The notes beneath the pieces are model-generated. The model saw only the letters and a program-made list of their open reading frames with translations. It did no database searches and was not told the DNA's origin. A stretch of 64,000 bases of DNA. Origin: Pontiellaceae bacterium B12219. GTDB lineage: Bacteria > Verrucomicrobiota > Kiritimatiellia > Kiritimatiellales > Pontiellaceae. This document shows positions 58,047 through 64,000 of the stretch, in pieces. Both the position numbers and the translations under genes were made by a program. Location: contig JARNMJ010000009.1 of NCBI GenBank assembly GCA_029432795.1, positions 37,578-101,577 on the forward strand, in the 5' to 3' direction. Numbering within the stretch: the first letter of the stretch is position 1; every line of letters begins with the position of its first letter.

Positions 58047-59660
58047 ATGACCGCCAAATTGACAGAACGTTCAGAATGGAAAGCCCTCGAAAGCCACTAT
58101 GACGCAATTAAAGAGGTGCATCTTCGCGAACTTTTTAAGGATTCCAAGCGGGCAGCCGCATTCACACTCAAGGCTGAAGATCTGCTGCTGGATTATTCAA
58201 AAAACCGGATTACGGCTGAAACCATGAGCAAGCTGGTGGCTTTGGCTGAATCGGCGGATCTTAAAAAATGGATCGAAGCCATGTTTACCGGCGAAAAGAT
58301 CAATGCCACCGAAGACCGTGCCGTGCTCCACGTGGCGCTCCGTGCTCCGAAAGATGCGGTGATTGAAGTCGACGGTGTGAACGTCATTCCGGAAGTGCAC
58401 GCTGTACTCGACCAAATGGCCGCTTTTTCCAATAAGGTCCGTTCCGGCGAGTGGAAAGGCTATACCGGCAAACCGATCAAAAACATCGTGAACGTCGGGA
58501 TCGGCGGTTCCGATCTCGGACCGGTGATGGCCTGTGAAGCACTGAAAGCCTACAGCCAGCGCAATCTCAACCTCGTATTTGTTTCCAATGTCGACGGCAC
58601 GCATATCGCTGAAGCCCTCCATGGATTGGAAGCCGATGAAACGCTCTTCATCGTGGCCTCCAAAACCTTCACTACCCAGGAAACCATGACCAATGCGCAC
58701 AGCGCGCGCGCCTGGTGTTTGGAATCGCTGAAGGACGATGCCGCCATTGCCAAACATTTTGTGGCGCTCTCCACCAATGCCGATGCCGTTTCCGAATTCG
58801 GAATCGATACTGCCAATATGTTTGCGTTCTGGGACTGGGTCGGCGGGCGCTATTCGCTCACCTCCGCCATCGGTCTGCCGCTGATGCTCGCCATCGGCCC
58901 GGAAAACTACACCGAGCTGCTTGCCGGCTACCATAAAATGGATACCCATTTCCGCACTGCGCCGCTGGCTGAAAACATGCCGGTCATCCTCGCGCTGCTG
59001 GGCATTTGGTATAACAACTTCTTCGGCGCCGAGTCGCAGGCGATCCTTCCGTACGATCAATATCTGTCCCGCTTCGCCGCCTACTTCCAGCAGGGCGATA
59101 TGGAATCGAACGGCAAATACATCACCCGTTCCGGCGAAAAAGTTGAATGGCAGACCGGGCCCATCATCTGGGGCGAGCCCGGCACCAACGGACAACACGC
59201 CTTCTATCAGCTGATTCACCAGGGCACCAAGCTGATTCCATGCGACTTCCTGGCTTTCTGCAAATCGCAGAATCCGATTGGCGATCACCACGTGAAACTG
59301 ATGGCCAATTTCTTCGCGCAGACCGAAGCACTCGCCTTCGGGAAAACCGCCGAGTCGTTAAAGGCCGAAGGCGTGCCGGCCGAATTGATTCCGCACAAAA
59401 CCTTCGAAGGCAACCGTCCGACCAACAGCATTATGGCTGAAAAACTGACGCCGTCCGTGCTCGGCCAGCTCGTGGCGCTCTACGAACATAAGATTTTTGT
59501 GCAGGGCATTATCTGGGATATCTACTCCTTCGATCAATGGGGCGTGCAGCTCGGAAAAGTCCTCGCGGCGGAAATCCTGCCGGAGCTCGAAGGCGACAGC
59601 GAACTCAAACACGATTCCTCCACCAACGCGCTCATCGAATACTTCCGCGCAAATAAGTAG
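58047..59660 (+). CDS. pgi: Glucose-6-phosphate isomerase
   Basis: 537 residues from ATG 58047, with GGAG upstream; TTG 57996 further up is in frame but lacks a site. Family signatures: [68 protein letters not shown] and the C-terminal [13 protein letters not shown]. It interconverts glucose 6-phosphate and fructose 6-phosphate in glycolysis. Single-gene unit ended by a bidirectional terminator. Confidence 0.97.
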   Translation: MTAKLTERSEWKALESHYDAIKEVHLRELFKDSKRAAAFTLKAEDLLLDYSKNRITAETMSKLVALAESADLKKWIEAMFTGEKINATEDRAVLHVALRAPKDAVIEVDGVNVIPEVHAVLDQMAAFSNKVRSGEWKGYTGKPIKNIVNVGIGGSDLGPVMACEALKAYSQRNLNLVFVSNVDGTHIAEALHGLEADETLFIVASKTFTTQETMTNAHSARAWCLESLKDDAAIAKHFVALSTNADAVSEFGIDTANMFAFWDWVGGRYSLTSAIGLPLMLAIGPENYTELLAGYHKMDTHFRTAPLAENMPVILALLGIWYNNFFGAESQAILPYDQYLSRFAAYFQQGDMESNGKYITRSGEKVEWQTGPIIWGEPGTNGQHAFYQLIHQGTKLIPCDFLAFCKSQNPIGDHHVKLMANFFAQTEALAFGKTAESLKAEGVPAELIPHKTFEGNRPTNSIMAEKLTPSVLGQLVALYEHKIFVQGIIWDIYSFDQWGVQLGKVLAAEILPELEGDSELKHDSSTNALIEYFRANK

Positions 59661-59665
59661 ATTGG

Positions 59666-59729
59666 GGTAGGGCGGACTGTCCTCAGTCCGCCGTTCCTGA
59701 GCGGACGCGTGAGGACACGCTTCCCTACC
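59666..59729. repeat. Palindromic three-stem element after pgi (REP-like)
   Basis: Outer arms GGTAGGG (59666-59672) and CCCTACC (59723-59729) enclose two hairpins, CGGACTG-TCCT-CAGTCCG (59673-59690) and GCGTG-AGGA-CACGC (59707-59720). Together they could fold as a three-way junction in either strand. It resembles dispersed REP/BIME-type sequences, but only one copy is in the window. Confidence 0.6.
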
Positions 59730-59731
59730 GG

Positions 59732-59762
59732 AAAAAAGCGGGGCCTTCGGCTCCGCTTTTTT
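59732..59762. terminator. Bidirectional terminator between pgi and the DUF1294 gene
   Basis: A6, GCGGGGCC, TTC loop, GGCTCCGC, T6 (one G-U pair). Symmetric, so it can stop transcription from both sides. Confidence 0.92.
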
Positions 59763-59774
59763 GGTGTTGGGGAT

Positions 59775-60044
59775 CTATTTCATGGATCGGAGCGTTACAA
59801 AAACGACCAGCCCGAAGGTAACCAGCGCCATGAAGAGCTTAAACTGGAAACTCTTTTTTGCGGTTTTATGCCGAAAGAGGATCATGCCCAGCACGACACC
59901 GAAGATGCCGCCGAACAGGGTCGGAGCAATCAGCTGAGCCTCCGGAATGCGGCTCTTTTGTTTAACGGCCAGCCGCTTATCAATCGCCATCTGTATGAAG
60001 GCAATCAGGTTGGCGGCAATCAGTATGTAGATCAGACTGTTCAT
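59775..60044 (-). CDS. DUF1294 small membrane protein
   Basis: 89 residues with three hydrophobic segments and the family pattern MAIDKRLAVKQKSRIPEAQL, APTLFGGIFGVVLGMILFRHKT. DUF1294 proteins are short inner-membrane proteins of unknown function, sometimes fused to cold-shock domains. Convergent with pgi. Confidence 0.85.
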   Translation of the reverse strand: MNSLIYILIAANLIAFIQMAIDKRLAVKQKSRIPEAQLIAPTLFGGIFGVVLGMILFRHKTAKKSFQFKLFMALVTFGLVVFVTLRSMK

Positions 60045-60087
60045 CGGGTGCTTGCGGTTCGGTAGATTGGGAGGTCGTTATTTATCC

Positions 60088-60300
60088 CTATTCCGTCGGT
60101 CTAACAGGAAGGGCTTCAGCAGCCTTTCCGAATGCATGATGTGCAAGAATACAGGCTCTATCATTTTCAAAGCGATAAAATATACGGCAGGGAGGAAAAA
60201 TTTTGTTTTCATGAGATAAATGATATTCTTCGGGCAATCGCGTTTTTATGTTTCCCACCTTAATGGGCTGCGCTATTTTGAAAAACCTGCGGGAGGTCAT
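60088..60300 (-). pseudogene. Possible HigB/RelE-like toxin remnant
   Basis: 70 codons. The last 40 residues, CRIFYRFENDRACILAHHAF then GKAAEALP, resemble the C-terminal half of HigB/Gp49-type RelE toxins (yRvfYf...ivlLhaF.Kk...tP). The first 35 residues do not fit. No antitoxin gene is adjacent. Low-confidence call from pattern only. Confidence 0.3.
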
Positions 60301-60408
60301 GCGCTCAATGCGCTGGTTATGGGTATTTTCGGAGAGACCAATTTTGCCGTGCGGCTGATGTCTGCCCTGGCAACAGGTCTGGGAGCCATTAACCTGAATA
60401 TTTCATAA
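60235..60408 (+). pseudogene. Fragment of a GT39/ArnT-like glycosyltransferase
   Basis: The frame encodes NGLRYFEKPAGGHALNALVM and then GIFGETNFAVRLMSALATGL, matching the early region of ArnT/PMT-type enzymes (typically FEKPPLYYWLxA, FGENEFAARLPSAL). It is about 50 residues only, overlapping the antisense remnant, and stops at the IS left end. Rejoining across the IS restores no family sequence, so the gene was already a fragment. Confidence 0.5.
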
Positions 60409-61955
60409 ACGAAGAAGCGTTTTTCCTGTTAACTGCTATAGTGCAGCCTCTTACCACAGAGATCGCAGAAAAAACGCTATGACAGAATATACACAAACTC
60501 ATTTCAACTTTCCATCCTGTAAATCCCGTAAGATCACGGTTGATTTTTCCGGCGGTAATATCACTTCGAACGGCGGCGTACTGCTGCTCCGGCAGGCGGA
60601 TCGTAAACTCGGACTGACTCGTGCGGCGGCTCGGCTTATTCCGGATGACCGGCGTAAGGCGAGTGTGAAACATTCGATCGAACAGATGTTTCGGCAACGC
60701 GTCTATGCGCTGGGCTGTGGAGAGGAGGATCTCAACGACCACGATGAACTTCGGCAGGACATCGCATTGCAAACGGCCGTTGGATGCGACAAAGCGCTGG
60801 CGAGTCCCTCGACGCGCTGGCGTTTTGAAAATTCGGCGCAGAGACAGGCCGCAGTCGATATGAATGCGCTGCTCGTTGAGCAGTTCATTCGCTCGCATAC
60901 TGTTGCCCCTAAAGAGATCATCCTGGACTTCGATGCAACCGACGACGTCGTGCACGGCGATCAGGACGGCCGTTTCTTTCATGGGTACTACGACCACTAC
61001 TGTTTCCTTCCGCTCTACGTCTTTTGCGGTTCGCAACTGCTCTGTGCCTATTTGCGTCCCTCGAAAATCGATGGAGCCAAACACGCCTGGGCGATCCTTG
61101 CCCTGCTGACCAAACGCGTGCGGGAGGTCTGGCCGGAGATGAACGTAATCTTCCGCGGCGACAGCGGCTTTTGCCGATGGAAAATGCTTCGCTGGTGCGA
61201 ATCGCACGGGGTCGACTACATCGTTGGCATCGGAGGCAATGCCCGGCTCAAGCAATTCGGTGCACGGCTTATCGAACAATCCAAAGCCGCCTACGAACAG
61301 ACCGAAGAGAAGCAACGACTCTTCAGCGAATTCAACTATGCCGCTGCAACCTGGGACCGGGAACGCCGCGTCATCATTAAGGCCGAACATACGATCCTGG
61401 GGGCAAACACCCGCTTCATCCTCACCTCGCTTGAAGGCGACGCTCAGGAACTCTACGACGAAATCTACTGCGCACGCGGCGACATGGAGAATCGAATCAA
61501 AGAACAGCAGCTCGACCTCTATGCAGACCGCACCAGCTGCCACAACTGGTGGCCCAACCAACTGCGGCTCATGCTCAGTTCATTTACCTACGTGCTCTTC
61601 GAGCATATCCGGCGCACCGCCCTGAAAATCACGCGGTTGGCCAACGCGACGAGCGCCTCCATCCGCAACAAACTCATCCGAATCGGGGCCGTCACCGTCC
61701 GCAATACTCGGCGAATCCGCTTCCACATGAGTACAGCTTATCCCCGACAGGAACTCTTCGCTCTGGTCACCGCACGCCTCCAATAGCCCCAGAAGAGTGC
61801 TGTCCCCGGCACCGGAAAAACAACGGCGGACGATGGCTGAGCTTGCCTGAATCCTGTAAATCCCGTTGATCCTGTCTAAAAAACACGCCGCCGAGGGATT
61901 TGCTCAGCGATCTTTGTGCCTTTGCGGTCAACCAACTACTCATGAAATATCCGGG
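60393..61955 (+). mobile_element. IS1380-family insertion sequence, 1563 bp, apparently complete
   Basis: Terminal inverted repeats CCTGAATATTTCAT (left, 60393-60406) and CCCGGATATTTCAT (right end read inward, 61955-61942) match at 12 of 14 positions. Both ends are flanked by TTAA (60389-60392 and 61956-61959), a 4-bp target duplication. One intact transposase gene fills it. No TTCCA-N5-TGGAA sites are inside. Confidence 0.85.
60479..61786 (+). CDS. IS1380-family DDE transposase
   Basis: 435 residues. Family-like N-terminus VDFSGGNITSNGGVLLLRQA; acidic catalytic candidates in ILDFDATDDVVHG, IFRGDSGFCRW and CARGDMENRIKEQQ, the last being the family's conserved Glu helix. The frame is intact from ATG 60479 to 61786, so the element may still be active. 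It starts about 90 bp inside the left end. Confidence 0.92.
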   Translation: MTEYTQTHFNFPSCKSRKITVDFSGGNITSNGGVLLLRQADRKLGLTRAAARLIPDDRRKASVKHSIEQMFRQRVYALGCGEEDLNDHDELRQDIALQTAVGCDKALASPSTRWRFENSAQRQAAVDMNALLVEQFIRSHTVAPKEIILDFDATDDVVHGDQDGRFFHGYYDHYCFLPLYVFCGSQLLCAYLRPSKIDGAKHAWAILALLTKRVREVWPEMNVIFRGDSGFCRWKMLRWCESHGVDYIVGIGGNARLKQFGARLIEQSKAAYEQTEEKQRLFSEFNYAAATWDRERRVIIKAEHTILGANTRFILTSLEGDAQELYDEIYCARGDMENRIKEQQLDLYADRTSCHNWWPNQLRLMLSSFTYVLFEHIRRTALKITRLANATSASIRNKLIRIGAVTVRNTRRIRFHMSTAYPRQELFALVTARLQ

Positions 61956-61959
61956 TTAA

Positions 61960-62451
61960 CTCTGTTTTGTGTGTTTTCCGTTCCACACCCAACGTTTGGG
62001 GTGGCCACCCCGTGCGTATAAACATCGACCGGATCAAACGGTGTTTTCACCGTAAGGTCCATGTGCTGTTGTGTGATTTTTTTAGTGAATTAGATCTATG
62101 TCTTTCTTTCGTACACTTCCACTTCGATATAGTGGTTTACATCTCGAAAATTTGGCAGTAAAGACGCGAACAAGGCATATACAGGCTGCTCCGATTAAAT
62201 AGAAAGTTGATTGCCGCCCCTTCACTCATTGAGTTCGAGGGGTGCTGTATTTTATGCCGAATTCCGCCGGACTCTTCTTTGAAATGGCATAAACCTACTA
62301 ATTCCTCTTTAACTTAGTGTCGTTCCGTTCTGAAGTGCCCCTTTCTCTTTTTATTTCGATTAGTCACTCAAATAATAATCAATTGCCTCTTTACGTTGTT
62401 GTAATAATTGATCATAACTCATTTATAAATATTTGAGTTACGGAGTAGTAA
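61960..62451. other. AT-rich spacer between the IS and the Fic gene, no confident gene
   Basis: About 490 bp of accessory-looking DNA. An open frame at 61967-62161 starts with TTG, has no ribosome binding site and no recognisable motif. Nothing else is identified apart from the inverted repeat close to the Fic gene. Confidence 0.5.
62415..62440. promoter_or_regulatory. Candidate operator upstream of the Fic gene
   Basis: TAACTCA (62415-62421) and TGAGTTA (62434-62440) form a 7-bp inverted repeat with 12-bp spacing, 11 bp before the ATG and overlapping the likely leader. It could bind the winged helix at the C-terminus of the Fic protein. Confidence 0.4.
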
Positions 62452-63813
62452 ATGAGAGTAAAGTTACCACCAAAAATCAATATGGAAGCCCTTGAAAAGC
62501 GGGCCCCAGAACTTTTTGCAGCACTACAGAAGGCCTCTGTAACAGATAACAAAGGACGTTATTTTCATTGGAATGATATTTATCATAAGCGATCCCAATT
62601 CGATGATGCAGAACTATTTTGGATGGCAACAAAGCTTGTTAGAAAGCAAATATCTAAAAATGTGACGTTATCAAGCAACAAAAACAGTAGGTTCAGCTTT
62701 TGCGCTCCAGATGGACTTCAAGCTCAATTACACAAAATTGATAAATTAGCTGCAGGTCATATTGATACATCTGATAATGAGCTACTAAATAATGCGGGAC
62801 AAAACCATTATTTAGTTAGCTCGCTGATCCAAGAAGAGACCATTAATTCTGCTCAGCTTGAAGGTGCGACTACAACCTATACGAAAGCAAAAGCTCTGCT
62901 GAACAGCGACACCAAGCCCAAAACTGAGTCAGAACGCATGATAATCAATAACTATCAGCTTCTTAGGGCTGCTAAAGACCGAAAGAATAGTGAGCTCTCT
63001 GAAGAGTTGATTTTAAAGCTACACCTTCTCGCAACAGAAGATGCCATAAACAATGATGCCGTACCTGGAGCATTCCGCGAGGATGACTCTATTGCCGTCA
63101 AGGACAAGCAATCTCATGAGATCATTCATACACCTCCTCTTGCCTCAGAAATTAGCGAACGGATGGCGGAACTGTATGATTTTGCAAACAAAGATCATGA
63201 TGGGACAGAAAACGAATTTATTCATCCCGTTATCAAAGCAATTATTATTCACTTCATGATTGGGTTCATTCATCCATTTGGCGATGGAAACGGGCGTGTT
63301 GCGCGAGCTCTCTTTTACTGGTACATGCTAAAGTCCGGTTATTGGTTATTCGAATATATTTCTATCAGCAAGCTTCTGAAAGAAGCTCCGGTAAAGTACC
63401 AAAATGCCTACCTTTACTGCGAAACAGATGAAGGTGACCTAACCTATTTTATTGATTACCAACTTAATGTGTGCCTCCGCGCAATTGATAACTTCTTTGG
63501 TTATCTCAAGCGAAAACAACAGGAATACAAGGCCGTATTGCTTGCACTTAAGGACAGCTCTCTGGAAGGAGCCCTAAATAAAGTAGAACTGAATATTCTA
63601 AAGGATGCTCTGAGAAACCCGGGCTCGGTTTTTACAGCAAAAACGATTGTGAGAAAATATGATGTAGTGGCCAATAGTGCTAGAAAACATTTGCGCACTC
63701 TGGCCCAATATCATTTGCTTTTGGAAACTAAGATTGGAAGAGAAAGTGCATTCCTAAGTCCTGCAGACTTAGCTGACAAGCTCAATGAGCTCAAACAGGC
63801 AACACCACAATAA
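62452..63813 (+). CDS. Fic-domain protein with N-terminal inhibitory helix and C-terminal winged helix
   Basis: 453 residues. The Fic active site HPFGDGNGRVAR is complete at residues 274-285. The inhibitory motif S-x-x-x-E-G (SAQLEG, 133-138) precedes it, which makes this a class II Fic that autoinhibits. Residues about 385-440 look like a winged helix (KTIVRKYDVVANSARKHLRTL). Such proteins transfer AMP to protein hydroxyls; targets here are unknown. GGAG binding site. AT-rich codon use unlike the flanking core genes suggests transfer. It could be stand-alone or part of a toxin-like module. Confidence 0.93.
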   Translation: MRVKLPPKINMEALEKRAPELFAALQKASVTDNKGRYFHWNDIYHKRSQFDDAELFWMATKLVRKQISKNVTLSSNKNSRFSFCAPDGLQAQLHKIDKLAAGHIDTSDNELLNNAGQNHYLVSSLIQEETINSAQLEGATTTYTKAKALLNSDTKPKTESERMIINNYQLLRAAKDRKNSELSEELILKLHLLATEDAINNDAVPGAFREDDSIAVKDKQSHEIIHTPPLASEISERMAELYDFANKDHDGTENEFIHPVIKAIIIHFMIGFIHPFGDGNGRVARALFYWYMLKSGYWLFEYISISKLLKEAPVKYQNAYLYCETDEGDLTYFIDYQLNVCLRAIDNFFGYLKRKQQEYKAVLLALKDSSLEGALNKVELNILKDALRNPGSVFTAKTIVRKYDVVANSARKHLRTLAQYHLLLETKIGRESAFLSPADLADKLNELKQATPQ

Positions 63814-63961
63814 TGGAAACAAACCTCTATGAGTAGTGCCATTCTGAACCGAATCCTTGGTGCCGGGCAGGCGCTGGGTCAGGTCTTTTTATATATTTCT
63901 CTTCACAGACCTTATGGCTGAAGTTGATTCAGCCGCGATCCTCTTCCCTTTAAATTAAGCG

Positions 63962-63989
63962 GCGTTCCCCGGACGAACCGGGGAGATCC
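63962..63989. CRISPR. Possible first CRISPR repeat at window edge
   Basis: A 28-nt stretch with an internal perfect stem CCCCGG-ACGAA-CCGGGG (63967-63983), flanked by GCGTT and AGATCC, looks like type I-E-style repeats (GTTCCCCG...CGGGG). It is preceded by an AT-rich run like a leader and the window ends 11 bases into what would be the first spacer. One copy only, so it cannot be confirmed here; a simple hairpin is the alternative. Confidence 0.35.
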
Positions 63990-64000
63990 AGCATCACCTG

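Noticed and set aside
60514..61866. 16-bp direct repeat ATCCTGTAAATCCCGT at 60514 and 61851 considered as IS ends
   Set aside because: Both copies lie inside the element and point the same way; the true ends have inverted repeats and TTAA duplications.
61967..62161. 64-codon open frame after the IS
   Set aside because: TTG start, no binding site. It is in frame with the glycosyltransferase fragment across the IS but shows no family sequence, so the frame continuity is probably chance.

Overview
The window looks like chromosome of a Gram-negative member of the PVC superphylum, most likely a Kiritimatiellota/Pontiella-like marine bacterium. This is inferred from gene content only: a GreA with a very long N-terminal extension of the kind known in Chlamydiae and relatives, a DWG-type Ser/Thr kinase fused to a SUMF1 domain, a full six-gene Rnf complex (anaerobic or fermentative energy metabolism), and an outer-membrane toolkit (HldE/HldD heptose genes, LpxL-type acyltransferase, RseP, Tol/Exb proteins). 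Most genes are moderately GC-rich. Two stretches (about 44.2-46.7 kb and 62.0-63.9 kb) are visibly AT-rich and carry accessory genes.

Layout. 0-4 kb: a partner-switch regulator (receiver, PP2C phosphatase and RsbW-like ATPase; its 5' end lies outside the window), a STAS antagonist, an undecaprenyl-phosphate sugar transferase and a three-domain pseudo-enzyme fusion, together an exopolysaccharide locus. 4-7.5 kb: recJ, split by a -1 frameshift at a slippery A AAA AAC, and an antiporter fused to PTS EIIA. 7.6-12.5 kb, minus strand: uppS-cdsA-rseP-hypothetical, and purA. 12.8-15.7 kb: a small hypothetical gene, lexA with an SOS box inside its promoter and a small downstream gene, and an RhlE helicase. 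15.7-21.7 kb: yceD-rpmF-plsX-fabH-fabD-fabG-acpP-fabF. 21.9-24.8 kb: hldE (cytidylyltransferase part), hldD and an antiporter. 25.3-32 kb: a secretion/energy-transduction operon (two TPR proteins, ExbB, two ExbD, and a TonB-like protein with a degenerate vWA-like region). 32.4-38.5 kb: M16 protease, pgl, lpxL-like, nhaP and a tiny ribbon-helix-helix gene. 38.8-44 kb: rnfABCDGE. 44.1-46.7 kb: tRNA-Leu(CAG) with a 2.5-kb island in its 3' end. 46.8-59.7 kb: long greA, two SUMF1-domain proteins (one a kinase), a hemF-like gene, mscS, prc and pgi. 59.8-64 kb: a DUF1294 gene, decayed fragments, an intact IS1380-type element and a Fic protein. A single CRISPR-like repeat lies at the very right edge.

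Beyond the genes, three patterns stand out. (1) A strictly spaced palindrome, TTCCA-RNNNY-TGGAA, has at least 16 perfect copies in coding and non-coding DNA, against about 0.06 expected. (2) Two homologous non-coding elements of about 260-295 bp, in opposite orientation, each sit between convergent genes. Each is bounded by CTACGTAG-like ends and holds a variable number of an ATCCGTTG motif. (3) Several gene spacers hold short tandem repeats with a 7-bp unit of different sequence.
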